Origin: Prevotella koreensis | GTDB lineage: Bacteria; Bacteroidota; Bacteroidia; Bacteroidales; Bacteroidaceae | Assembly: GCF_003977605.1 (NCBI RefSeq) | Contig: NZ_RYYU01000001.1 | Span: 2,544,600-2,608,599 of the forward strand | DNA: 64,000 nt | Direction: 5' to 3' | Part shown: piece after piece, positions 17,628 through 25,231 of the stretch | Position numbering within the stretch: the first letter of the stretch is position 1 | Layout of the letters: each line of letters opens with the position of its first letter | Position numbers and translations under genes: made by a program | The notes under the pieces: generated by a model | What the model was told of the DNA's origin: nothing | What the model saw: the letters and a program-made list of their open reading frames with translations, nothing else | Database searches by the model: none

Positions 17628-17962
17628 AAGTTTTTTTATCTCATCATGCGTAGATAAGGAGAATTTATTAAACATATAAAGTTATCCGACAACAACAATT
17701 TAAAGGTGTTGTTATTACGAAAGTTACTATTGATACTCTCTTTACGCAATCAATTTTAACCATTATTGAAAAATACTGTGGGAAGTTGGTTGAGGTATGG
17801 CATTTTATTACTATCTTTGTCACGTTGTATTTAGTTTTACTACTATCTTTTCACAACACTAAGATATGTGGTATTGACGGTACGACAAGATCTTGGGTAA
17901 CACGGTGTTGCTTAGGATATTACTGATAACATTAACAAATAAGGTTTAAAAATTAAAGAAGA
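17628..17962. other. AT-rich intergenic region
   Basis: 335 bases without a convincing gene. It holds a small hairpin (AACAACA with TGTTGTT, about 17685-17715) that may end the 17187 transcript, and the promoter listed at 17789-17819. Nothing else is recognised. Confidence 0.5.
17789..17819 (+). promoter_or_regulatory. Promoter of the 17963 lipoprotein gene
   Basis: GTTG (17789-17792), exactly 19 bases and TATCTTTG (17812-17819) closely match TTTG-N19-TAnnTTTG. The start codon lies about 140 bases downstream, so a long leader is predicted. Confidence 0.55.
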
Positions 17963-18403
17963 ATGAAAACAGTTGTCTATGCTTTTTTAGTACTATTGTG
18001 CTTGGTATGCGAATGCACAAATGATAAAAAATCTGCTTGTGATGGAAAACAAATACAGTCGTCGGAGAACAGAGAGAACACAAAAGATGATTTTGTTGAT
18101 TTTATAGAGAAGTTTTCTTCAGACTCTGTTTTCCAAAAGAAACACATCTCGTACCCTCTTAAAGTATCCAATGTTTCGCGAGAGGATGATGAAACAAACG
18201 TATCTTTTATAAACGAGAAAGAGTGGCTTTACAATAATATCTGCGATACGGAAATGGGTGGAGAGGAAGTCAATGTGAAAATTAATGAGAAAAATAATGC
18301 GGTAGAAGTAAGAGGGAAAGAGTCCGGATTAAATATTGACTTCTTGTTCAAAAAAGTTGATGACCAATGGCTCTTGTATGAGATTGCAGATTATTCCATG
18401 TAA
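17963..18403 (+). CDS. Small lipoprotein, DUF4348-like
   Basis: A 146-residue predicted lipoprotein with a hydrophobic N terminus (MKTVVYAFLVLLCLVCEC) and lipidated Cys near 18. The mature domain has DFVDFIEKFSSDSVFQKKHISYPL, EKEWLYN and DQWLLYEIADYSM. This is the pattern of the DUF4348 family of Bacteroidales: a helix naming the substrate of a beta fold that ends in a W-x-L-Y-x-I strand. The family name is from memory and not certain. It is AT-rich like its neighbour at 17187, has its own promoter, and is followed directly by a strong hairpin terminator. Confidence 0.6.
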   Translation: MKTVVYAFLVLLCLVCECTNDKKSACDGKQIQSSENRENTKDDFVDFIEKFSSDSVFQKKHISYPLKVSNVSREDDETNVSFINEKEWLYNNICDTEMGGEEVNVKINEKNNAVEVRGKESGLNIDFLFKKVDDQWLLYEIADYSM

Positions 18404-18433
18404 TATTTTGGATTTCAGTTTGCTTTATTTATA

Positions 18434-18477
18434 AAACAAATAGGTATTCACAATCAACCGTGAATACCTATTTGTTT
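18434..18477 (+). terminator. Strong intrinsic terminator
   Basis: A perfect 18-base stem (AAACAAATAGGTATTCAC with GTGAATACCTATTTGTTT) closes an eight-base loop and is followed by GTATATTTTT. It ends the 17963 transcript. Confidence 0.88.
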
Positions 18478-18495
18478 GTATATTTTTGCTATTCT

Positions 18496-18526
18496 TTTGA
18501 TATTTCGTTTTTTTTCATTAAATTTG
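18496..18526 (+). promoter_or_regulatory. Promoter of the leucine-rich-repeat gene
   Basis: TTTG at 18496-18499, exactly 19 bases, and TAAATTTG at 18519-18526 give a full match to the Bacteroidota consensus. It lies 18 bases after the preceding terminator and about 97 bases before the start codon. Confidence 0.75.
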
Positions 18527-18622
18527 TCGCAGTCTTTTCATTGTGAAGAACATGCAAAAAGAGAGAAATACTATGAAAGAGATTGCAATAACCTTTTTTA
18601 TTAACCAAATAATTAGTATAAT

Positions 18623-20074
18623 ATGAAAAATGTTTTTAGAAAAATTTCTATTGTCCTTTTGGCGATAGTGTGTGGTATCCCATCAATGTGGGCACAGGAT
18701 GTTAATATGTCTCGTTACATCACAATGAATGTAAAGAGCAGAAAGCAAATATACTTAAAACTGTGTGCAGATGTACCTGATACGAAAATAAAGTTAGTGA
18801 GTGGCTTCAACGAGAAGACAATAACAGTAAATGATACTTGGACAGAATGGCAAGACTTTAAAACTGATGGAGATGTTATGACTATCTACGGCGATGTGCA
18901 AAAACTTGATTGCAGCAACAATATGCAAAACATTACGGGCATGGAAACAAAAAACAATGCACAGTTGCAGGAGTTACATTGTTACGCCAATTCCATAGCC
19001 TCACTTGACCTAAGCCAAAATACGCAACTCAAAGTGTTAGGATGTTTCAACAATTCTCTTAACTCACTTGATGTAAGCAAGAATTTGCAACTTATGGAAC
19101 TGGATTGCTCCGAAAATAAGATTTCGGTGCTTGACGTAAGTAATAATTCACAGTTGTCAAAGTTGTTTTGTCTGAAAAACTCCATCGCCTCTCTTGATAT
19201 AGACAACGATACACAATTGAAGGTGCTGGATTGTTCCGAAAATAAGATTGAATCTCTTGATGTAAGTAAAAATGTATTGTTGGAGAAGTTAAATTGCTAT
19301 AAAAATTTACTAAATGCACTTGATGTAACAAAGAACGTAGAGTTGGCAGGAATAAATTGCTCAGGCAACAATATTAAAGTTATCGATGTAAGTAAAAACA
19401 CGAAACTGGAATGGTTGTATAGTTTCGATAACCCTCTTGGAACTCTTGACGTGAGCAAAAATACAATATTGAAAAATTTGCGTTGCTACAATAATAATCT
19501 TACCTCTCTTGATGTAAGTAATAATTTAGAGTTAGAATGGCTGTATTGTAATGGAAACTCTCTCGAATCAATTGACGTGAGCCAAAATACGGAGTTGAAA
19601 GATTTTGTTTGTCATGACAATAAGTTCACTACCGAAGCACTTGACGACATTTTCTGCTCATTGCCTGAAAGAAATGGACATGCGTCAGGAAGAATTGCTA
19701 TTGTATCAAAATCTTCTTCTGATGACAACAGTGTTGCACTTGCTGCTAATGGTAACAATGCCATTTCAAAGAATTGGAGAGTCGTATATTATTTCAATAA
19801 TACCGAGATTACCGGTTTTACAGGTACCAAACAGTGCACAAACGGTATATACCAAACGGAAAACACGTCTGATGTTACCATCTATCCGAACCCTGTGAAG
19901 GATGTTCTTCACATAACTTCTGATAAACCTATCAACATCATACGCATATTCAATGTATCCGGAGCGGAATTGCTCCGCACTGCAAATACGAACAGCGTCA
20001 ACGTATCGCACCTACCGGCCGGAATTTATATGGTATATGTCAATGACAAACCAACGAAAATAATAAAGGAATAA
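18623..20074 (+). CDS. Secreted leucine-rich-repeat protein with type IX sorting domain
   Basis: A 483-residue exported protein. The signal peptide ends at SMWAQ (25). About ten repeats of 21 residues (about 105-340) follow the pattern L-x-x-L-x-C-x-x-N-x-L-x-x-L-D-V-S-x-N, with a cysteine or its equivalent at a fixed place in each, a leucine-rich-repeat solenoid. The C terminus (about 410-483) is a type A sorting domain: TIYPNPVKDVLHI, IRIFNVSGAEL, LPAGIYMVYV and a final KIIKE. It is therefore predicted to cross the outer membrane by the type IX system and be surface-attached or released. Such repeat proteins often bind host or microbial partners, but the ligand is unknown. Confidence 0.88.
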   Translation: MKNVFRKISIVLLAIVCGIPSMWAQDVNMSRYITMNVKSRKQIYLKLCADVPDTKIKLVSGFNEKTITVNDTWTEWQDFKTDGDVMTIYGDVQKLDCSNNMQNITGMETKNNAQLQELHCYANSIASLDLSQNTQLKVLGCFNNSLNSLDVSKNLQLMELDCSENKISVLDVSNNSQLSKLFCLKNSIASLDIDNDTQLKVLDCSENKIESLDVSKNVLLEKLNCYKNLLNALDVTKNVELAGINCSGNNIKVIDVSKNTKLEWLYSFDNPLGTLDVSKNTILKNLRCYNNNLTSLDVSNNLELEWLYCNGNSLESIDVSQNTELKDFVCHDNKFTTEALDDIFCSLPERNGHASGRIAIVSKSSSDDNSVALAANGNNAISKNWRVVYYFNNTEITGFTGTKQCTNGIYQTENTSDVTIYPNPVKDVLHITSDKPINIIRIFNVSGAELLRTANTNSVNVSHLPAGIYMVYVNDKPTKIIKE

Positions 20075-20198
20075 GCATACTGTTTGAATGTTCATTCTTG
20101 TGAATACTTTATTGTTGATATAAAGTGTAAGTGAACTTGATTGATTTGTAATTCGTCAAACTTATACTAAAAACAAGAAAAGTTTACTATACTGAAAT

Positions 20199-20232
20199 GC
20201 CCCCGAAAGTTTCTCGTATAACTTTCGAGGGC
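20199..20232. terminator. Two-way terminator between convergent genes
   Basis: The stem GCCCCCGAAAGTT with AACTTTCGAGGGC pairs at 12 of 13 positions around an eight-base loop, followed on plus by TATTTGTTTTT. It serves the leucine-rich-repeat gene on plus and the tlpA-like gene on minus. Confidence 0.8.
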
Positions 20233-20270
20233 TATTTGTTTTTCTCAAATATCAGTCATCACTCTGATGC

Positions 20271-20825
20271 TTAATCCTTTTTCAATTCATTGTCGATGGC
20301 CTTCACGAGCGATGCGAACTCTTCCTGATTGAAAAGGCGGGTGCGTTTTATTATCTTGCCTTCGCGGTCGATGAGCACGTTACGAGTTATGCCGGCATCG
20401 CGAATGGCGAATTTGGCAAAGATGTCGGCACCAGGATCGAGGCCGATAGGGTAGGTTATCTTTGTTGTTTCTGCAAATTTCAGCACCGTTTCGAGTAGTT
20501 CGTCACGGTCGATGGCAATCAGCATGAAGTCAGGATTGTCCTTGTGTTTCTGCCATATATCGCTCTCAATGAACGGCATTTCCTTTCTGCACACTCCGCA
20601 CCACGAAGCCGTGAACTGCAGCATCACCACCTTACCTCTCTGTGACGATAGTTGAATCTCACGTCCATCAGTCATTTTAATTTTGAAATCGGGACATTCA
20701 TCTCCCTCGAAGACGATATATCCGTTTTCATCGGGTGTTTTTACTGACTTGCTATTCTCACTCTTCTGTGCCGATGCAGTGATTGTGAAGAGCATCAGCA
20801 GAGCCATTAATAATTGCTTTTTCAT
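20271..20825 (-). CDS. TlpA-like thiol-disulfide oxidoreductase
   Basis: A 184-residue exported thioredoxin-fold protein. I start at the second Met (20825, MKKQLLMALLML), which gives a standard signal peptide ending at SAQ; the frame can also start at 20834. The catalytic motif is WCGVC within LQFTASWCGVCRKEMPF, and the cis-Pro region is near KITYPIGLDPG. AhpC/TSA-like features include PDFKIKMTDGREIQLSS at the N-terminal side and DAGITRNVLIDREGKII. It reduces or shuffles disulfides in periplasmic partners. It lies 20 bases after the acetyltransferase gene. The partner is unknown. Confidence 0.85.
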   Translation of the reverse strand: MKKQLLMALLMLFTITASAQKSENSKSVKTPDENGYIVFEGDECPDFKIKMTDGREIQLSSQRGKVVMLQFTASWCGVCRKEMPFIESDIWQKHKDNPDFMLIAIDRDELLETVLKFAETTKITYPIGLDPGADIFAKFAIRDAGITRNVLIDREGKIIKRTRLFNQEEFASLVKAIDNELKKD

Positions 20826-20844
20826 TTCTATCATTGTTTTTTTA

Positions 20845-21396
20845 TTAAACCTTCTTTACTACCCGAGCCGGATTTCCCACCGCCACGGAGTTGTCCGGAA
20901 TGTCGTTCACCACCACACTGCCCGCACCAATGGTCACGTTGTTTCCTATCGTCACACCCGGAAGAATCGTTACGCCGCCTGCAATCCACACACTGTCGCC
21001 TATCGTCACCGGTTCGGCCCATTCCTGTCGGGTGTTGCGCTCCTCCGGGTCGGTGCTATGGCAAGCGGTATATATACCCACGTTCGGCCCTATGAAGCAG
21101 TCATCGCCTATTGTTACCGGCGCTTCGTCGAGTATTGTCAGATTAAAGTTTGAGAAGAATCCCCTGCCCACTCTGATATTCTTGCCGAAATCGCAGTAGA
21201 ACGGTTGGTTTATCAGTACATCATCGTGACATTCTCCGAGAATATTCTTTATCATCGCCTTACGTTCTTCTGTTTGGTTCGGATGCAGGTTGTTGTATTC
21301 CCACAGACGAACCCTTGTCTCGTTGAGTTCCTTTCTCAGCAGCGGATCGACTGCCGAATAAACCATGCCTTTGAGCATCTTCTTTTTCTCTGTCAT
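20845..21396 (-). CDS. Sugar O-acetyltransferase (maltose/galactoside acetyltransferase type)
   Basis: A 183-residue left-handed beta-helix acetyltransferase that moves acetyl from acetyl-CoA to a sugar hydroxyl. I start at MTEKKKMLKG (21396), the usual beginning of the family; the frame extends to 21501, but those codons come from the 22-base repeat array. The Mac domain (about 5-55) is followed by hexapeptide turns (VTIGDDCFIGPNVGIYT, VTIGDSVWIAGGVTILPGVTIGNNVTIGAGSVV) and the catalytic histidine in YTACHSTDPEERN. The end VAVGNPARVVKKV is typical. The array lies between it and exbD. Confidence 0.9.
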   Translation of the reverse strand: MTEKKKMLKGMVYSAVDPLLRKELNETRVRLWEYNNLHPNQTEERKAMIKNILGECHDDVLINQPFYCDFGKNIRVGRGFFSNFNLTILDEAPVTIGDDCFIGPNVGIYTACHSTDPEERNTRQEWAEPVTIGDSVWIAGGVTILPGVTIGNNVTIGAGSVVVNDIPDNSVAVGNPARVVKKV

Positions 21397-21454
21397 ACTT
21401 GATAAAAAACCATTAATTGCCCATTCGCGCCACACGACCTTTCTTATCGGAAAA

Positions 21455-21542
21455 CAAAATGGGCGAAATTGCTTTGCAAAATGGGCGAATTTGGTCAGCA
21501 AAATGGGCGATTTTACATTTCAATTTGGGCTGAATTGCAATG
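21455..21542 (+). repeat. 22-base repeat array 1 (four direct units)
   Basis: Four consecutive 22-base units begin at 21455, 21477, 21499 and 21521. The first three begin CAAAATGGGCGA and the fourth CAATTTGGGCTGA; the last five bases of each differ (CTTTG, GTCAG, CATTT, CAATG). All point the same way. The array lies between exbD and the acetyltransferase start. Confidence 0.9.
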
Positions 21543-21556
21543 CCGCAGCATTGCTT

Positions 21557-22039
21557 TTACCTATCGTTAGGGCGTGTCGCAGCCTCTCCTTTCTCTGCCG
21601 AGTAACTGATGCGCAGCGCATTAGCCTTGCGCAGTGCTTGTTTCACATCGGTTATCGTGCCCATATCGGCATTGCGGTCGGCCTTCAGACTCACTGTCAT
21701 CTGTCCGCGGTCTTCGGGCAACATACGACTCCGTTCGTCAATAACATAGTCGGTTATCTCCTCCGGAGTCACGTATTTATCGTTCATCTGCACCCTTACG
21801 GCAGTTCCGTCTTTCCTCTGCAACGGTTTTATCGGCTTTCCTATATATATATATGTAGTGGCCGATTTTTTTGTGAGTTTTTGCAGTTCTGTACCTTGTG
21901 GAATGCGATATTCCACCTTCGGAGCATCATGCCGAATGTGAGTCACAATCATGAAGAAGAACAAGACTGTGAAAATGAGGTCGGGCAGCGATGCCGTGTT
22001 CAACCCGGGTACATCTTTTTTATGTCTGCGGAAAATCAT
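21557..22039 (-). CDS. exbD: ExbD/TolR biopolymer transport protein (second copy)
   Basis: A 160-residue single-pass inner membrane protein of the ExbD/TolR family. The cytoplasmic N terminus RRHKKDVPGLNTASLPDLIFTVLFFFMIVTHI carries the membrane helix with the proton-conducting aspartate in LPDLIF (about 18). The periplasmic part includes TYIYIGKP and QMTVSLKADRNADMGTITDVKQALR. Its start overlaps the stop of the upstream exbD by four bases (ATGA), so translation is coupled. With ExbB it uses the proton gradient to drive TonB. Two ExbD proteins in a row are common in this phylum. Confidence 0.88.
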   Translation of the reverse strand: MIFRRHKKDVPGLNTASLPDLIFTVLFFFMIVTHIRHDAPKVEYRIPQGTELQKLTKKSATTYIYIGKPIKPLQRKDGTAVRVQMNDKYVTPEEITDYVIDERSRMLPEDRGQMTVSLKADRNADMGTITDVKQALRKANALRISYSAEKGEAATRPNDR

Positions 22040-22560
22040 TCTCTGTTGTTGTTTTCATATCCCTCCGCTATGCGTTGCGGATATAGTTCGCGCAGTTTCT
22101 CCCGTTGCTCGTTGCTACATTCATCGTAAGAGCGGTGGTAGTATTTATGTGCGGCATCGTCTCTCAGCGTGCGGTATGCCGCCACTATTTCATTCTGCAT
22201 CTTGAAGTAAACGTCGTAGGTAGCGGCGCGGTCGGCCTTCAGCGAGATGATATGCCTTGCACGGTCGGGAGAGTTGGCCACGAAGTCAGTCACTATTTTT
22301 CTCAACTGCGATAGCGATGTAGGCTTGTCGTCTATCATTATCCGGTTGTCGGCCGTGATTTGCAGTTGCAGTATGTTGTCGCGATTCACGTCAATACTCA
22401 TCTCTTCACGGTTATCAATCGGTGGCAACTGCCGTTGCAGTCCCTTGTCGGCATCCAACGATGTCGTAACGAGGAACAGAATCAGCAGCATGAACGAAAT
22501 GTCAGCCGTCGATGTAGTGTTGAGCGAAGGCACTTCCCGCCTTCTTTTGAATATCCGCAT
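22036..22560 (-). CDS. exbD: ExbD/TolR biopolymer transport protein (first copy)
   Basis: A 174-residue ExbD-like protein starting at 22560 (MRIFKRRREVPSLNTTSTADISFMLLILFLVTT). The frame runs further upstream but that part lacks any sensible protein features. The membrane helix holds the key aspartate in TADISFMLL, and the periplasmic domain ends in an unusually long helical, tyrosine- and charge-rich tail (AAYRTLRDDAAHKYYHRSYDECSNEQREKLRELYP) not seen in classic ExbD. This tail may bind a partner specific to Bacteroidota. The gene lies between the small membrane protein gene and the second exbD. Confidence 0.88.
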   Translation of the reverse strand: MRIFKRRREVPSLNTTSTADISFMLLILFLVTTSLDADKGLQRQLPPIDNREEMSIDVNRDNILQLQITADNRIMIDDKPTSLSQLRKIVTDFVANSPDRARHIISLKADRAATYDVYFKMQNEIVAAYRTLRDDAAHKYYHRSYDECSNEQREKLRELYPQRIAEGYENNNRE

Positions 22561-22631
22561 CTTGTTGTTAGATGATTGAGAGTGGGTGTAGGCCGGCGCG
22601 AACCGGTGGTATGCCCTCTCTGTAATGACGT

Positions 22632-23108
22632 TTATTTTTTCACTTTCAGCATCGAAACGGCCACTGCCACTGCTGCCGCAACGAGCATTGCTATGACTGT
22701 ATATATAAACATGTCGGCCGTCTTTAGCCATAGTGTATGTGCATATGGTGAGCCGTTGATGCTCATTGGTGCTGACGAACCGATTAGGAATGTGAGCACT
22801 AGAGCAAGTGCAACACCTCCTGCCACCATATATGCTATGCGTGCTGCCGGCACGTTGTTGACCACTGCGGCCGACTTGTCGCGCCGGCGGAATGTCATCA
22901 CGAGCGAAACGACCGCAAGTGCAACTGCTCCTACGGTCATCACGCACGCCAACAGAAGGATGACAGGTGTGAGTTGCGGCGCGTTGAACGTGGGATTTTC
23001 TTCGTACGGATTATCGTAACCGATTAAGAAGAAAGCGCAGAAAGTCGCTGCAATGATGCCTACGAGCACCATCAGCACGCGACCTGAAATGCGTTTAGTG
23101 TTCAGCAT
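22632..23108 (-). CDS. Four-helix membrane protein of the ExbB-ExbD operon
   Basis: A 158-residue integral membrane protein with four predicted helices (about 10-29, 47-70, 89-108, 130-152) separated by short charged loops ([10 protein letters not shown] on the inside). There is no enzyme motif. It stands nine bases after exbB and before the exbD pair; proteins of this kind occur at this spot in many Bacteroidales, so a role as an accessory of the proton channel is likely but unproven. Confidence 0.7.
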
Positions 23109-23117
23109 TTTGCTATC

Positions 23118-23924
23118 TTACTTGATGTTTTTTGCTTTAAACTTCACTATTATGTCGAGCAACGTTATCGCCGACTCCTCCATCTGGCTCACGAGATGCT
23201 CAATCTTAGAGAGAATATAGTTGTAGAACACTTGCAGTATAAGTGCCACGATGATACCGAAAATTGTTGTTATCAGTGCCACCTTCATACCTGCTGCCAC
23301 CACGGTGGCGTTGAGGTCGCCGGCTATCTGCATCTGGTCGAACGCCATCACCATGCCAATCACCGTACCGAGGAATCCCAGTGACGGTGCAATGGAAATG
23401 AACAGTGTAATCCACGAGCAGCCTTTTTCGAGGTTTGCCGACTGCACCGAACCGTATGAAGCGATGGAACGCTCTATCTCGTCGATGCTCTCATTGATGC
23501 GCAGAAGTCCTTGATAACATATTGAAGCGACAGGCCCGCGCGTGTTGCGACATAACTCTTTGGCTCCTTCTATATCGCCCTGTTCCACCCGTTTGTCGAT
23601 GTCTTCCATCAGTTTCTTTGCGTTGATGTGGCTCAGAGTGAGGTAGATAATGCGCTCGATGCAGAATGCCAGTCCCAAGACCAAAGCCAAAGCCACGAGT
23701 GCCATGAAGCCTGCATTGCCTTCGATAAACTTTGTTTTTAGTTCTTTGTGCAGCGACTGTGGTTGCATTGCCACGTCAGCATAATCGCTGTCAACGCCAA
23801 TCATCAATTGCGCATTTGCCAATGAGTCGAGCCTGTCGGTAATTGCCGTACTGTCTGTCTGTGCCATTCCGACCGTGACAGACAGCGTGAGCAATATCAA
23901 TACAATCTTTATTCTTCTTAACAT
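23118..23924 (-). CDS. exbB: ExbB/TolQ/MotA-type proton channel protein
   Basis: A 268-residue inner membrane channel subunit starting at 23924 (MLRRIKIVLILL); the longer frame to 24098 runs through the promoter and is rejected. A signal-like segment ends at GMAQ (about 22). Helix 1 (FMALVALALVLGLAFCIERIIYL, about 72-95) is followed by a long cytoplasmic loop, then helices 2 and 3 with the hallmark SIAPSLGFLGTVIGMVMAF and GMKVALITTIFGIIVALI. With the ExbD proteins it forms the motor that energises TonB. A perfect promoter lies just upstream. Confidence 0.92.
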   Translation of the reverse strand: MLRRIKIVLILLTLSVTVGMAQTDSTAITDRLDSLANAQLMIGVDSDYADVAMQPQSLHKELKTKFIEGNAGFMALVALALVLGLAFCIERIIYLTLSHINAKKLMEDIDKRVEQGDIEGAKELCRNTRGPVASICYQGLLRINESIDEIERSIASYGSVQSANLEKGCSWITLFISIAPSLGFLGTVIGMVMAFDQMQIAGDLNATVVAAGMKVALITTIFGIIVALILQVFYNYILSKIEHLVSQMEESAITLLDIIVKFKAKNIK

Positions 23925-23977
23925 GGTTGTATTATGAGTTTGCTGTTTAATCTTCCTAACATTGTTTATATATGTTG

Positions 23978-24008
23978 CAAAGGTAGTGTAAATCACTCGT
24001 ACTACAAA
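23978..24008 (-). promoter_or_regulatory. Promoter of the exbB operon
   Basis: On minus, TTTG (24005-24008), exactly 19 bases, then TACCTTTG (23978-23985): a full consensus match, 54 bases before the exbB start. Confidence 0.8.
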
Positions 24009-24102
24009 AATAATTAATTCTTTTTTGCCATTCCCATATTGTTTATGACAATTTACTAAAAGCAATAAATATACAAAAAAAATGAAAAACCAACACAAAA
24101 TA

Positions 24103-24132
24103 CTTGAAAAAAGAATTTTTTTGTTATCTTTG
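24103..24132 (+). promoter_or_regulatory. Promoter of the Lrp-type regulator
   Basis: TTG at 24104-24106, 18 bases, and TATCTTTG at 24125-24132, 21 bases before the start codon. The exbB and lrp promoters face away from each other, about 95 bases apart. Confidence 0.6.
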
Positions 24133-24153
24133 TAGCGGAATTAAAAATAAAAA

Positions 24154-24639
24154 ATGGGACATCATAGTTTAGACTCGTTAGACAAAAAGATTTTGCGCAT
24201 GATTGCGGAAGATGCCCGTGTGCCTTTCCTTGAGGTGGCACGCACGTGCAATGTCAGCGGTGCTGCCATTCATCAGCGCATTCAGAAACTTACGGATATA
24301 GGAGTGTTGAAAGGCTCGCAGTTCATCATCGATGCAGAGAAAATCGGTTATGATACTTGTGCTTACATAGGTATCAATCTCAGAACGCCCGAATCGTTCG
24401 ATGATGTGGTGAACGAATTGAGGCAGATTCCGGAGATAGTGGAGTGTCATTACACAACCGGCGACTATGACATGTTCATAAAGATATATGCCAAGAACAA
24501 TCACCATCTGCTAAATATCATTCATGACAGGTTGCAACCGTTGGGTCTTGCACGCAGCGAGTCAATCATTTCATTTACCACTGCGTTCAAACGTCAGTTG
24601 CCGATATTGGATATGTCTTGTGATGAAGATGAATTTTAA
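24154..24639 (+). CDS. Lrp/AsnC family transcriptional regulator
   Basis: A 161-residue DNA-binding regulator. The N-terminal winged helix-turn-helix covers LDSLDKKILRMIAEDARVPFLEVARTCNVSGAAIHQRIQKL (7-47), with the recognition helix around SGAAIHQRI. The C-terminal RAM domain (about 68-150) has AYIGINLRTPESFDDVVNELRQIPEIVECHYTTGDYDMFIKIYAKN, the typical ligand-sensing fold with the G-x-Y-D turn. Such proteins sense amino acids and form octamers. It is transcribed away from the exb operon and may control itself or neighbours. The effector is unknown. Confidence 0.9.
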   Translation: MGHHSLDSLDKKILRMIAEDARVPFLEVARTCNVSGAAIHQRIQKLTDIGVLKGSQFIIDAEKIGYDTCAYIGINLRTPESFDDVVNELRQIPEIVECHYTTGDYDMFIKIYAKNNHHLLNIIHDRLQPLGLARSESIISFTTAFKRQLPILDMSCDEDEF

Positions 24640-24694
24640 CAACATGCGAGTTATGTAATTCCACGTTGAATTGAATCGTAGGTATAAATAAAAA

Positions 24695-24719
24695 GAGTTC
24701 TGCGGTTGTTGCAGAACTC
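24695..24719. terminator. Two-way terminator between lrp and folA
   Basis: A perfect nine-base stem (GAGTTCTGC / GCAGAACTC) with a seven-base loop, followed on plus by ATTTTATTATTTC and preceded by an A-run that serves the minus strand. Confidence 0.8.
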
Positions 24720-24725
24720 ATTTTA

Positions 24726-25211
24726 TTATTTCTTTTTCTCGTAGTCCACGAAAGCGTATTTCTGTTCGTGGCGTTCGTCCTTATCGTGATTCTCACGCCA
24801 TGTCTCATGCCATTCGCTGTAGTCGGGGAAGAATGTATCTGCCCCTTCCGGTGTGTCGTCAATCTCGGTGAGGCATAGCCGGTCGGCCATCTCCATCGAC
24901 TGTGCGTATATGCAGCCACCACCTATTATATATATGTCCTCGTTGTCGGCACAGTTTTTCAGTGCCTCGTCGAGCGAGCGATAGGTGTCGCAGCCGGCGA
25001 ATGTTGCGTCAGAGCGTGTCAGCACTATGTTCCGGCGGTTGGGCAGTGCACCTTTCGGCAGACTCTCGAATGTCTTTCTGCCCATTATTATGGTGTTACC
25101 GGTTGTTAGTTGCTTGAAACGTTTCAAGTCGTTTGGCAAGCGATAAATCAGATTGTTGTCCTTTCCGATGGCGCGGTTTCGTGCCACTGCGGCGATTATT
25201 GATATTCTCAT
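24726..25211 (-). CDS. folA: Dihydrofolate reductase
   Basis: A 161-residue NADPH-dependent enzyme that makes tetrahydrofolate. The start at 25211 (MRISIIAAVARNRAIG) fits the family; 18 extra upstream codons are rejected. Hallmarks are AAVARNRAIGKDNNLIYRLPNDLKRFK with the catalytic Asp near 27, NTIIMGRKTFESLPKGALPNRRNIVLTR for cofactor binding, and YIIGGGCIYAQSM. The position that is usually Trp before the LP motif is Tyr here. It is the last gene of rsmF-thyA-folA; thymidylate synthase produces the dihydrofolate it recycles. Confidence 0.94.
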   Translation of the reverse strand: MRISIIAAVARNRAIGKDNNLIYRLPNDLKRFKQLTTGNTIIMGRKTFESLPKGALPNRRNIVLTRSDATFAGCDTYRSLDEALKNCADNEDIYIIGGGCIYAQSMEMADRLCLTEIDDTPEGADTFFPDYSEWHETWRENHDKDERHEQKYAFVDYEKKK

Positions 25212-25231
25212 TCTGTTTGTTTTATAGTTTT

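Noticed and set aside
21397..21501. N-terminal extension of the acetyltransferase
   Set aside because: The codons come from the 22-base repeat array; the family starts at the MTEKKKM methionine.
22561..22947. N-terminal extension of the first exbD frame
   Set aside because: It overlaps the four-helix protein gene on the same strand and is rich in Arg, Ser and Cys with no ExbD features. The start at 22560 gives a standard ExbD.
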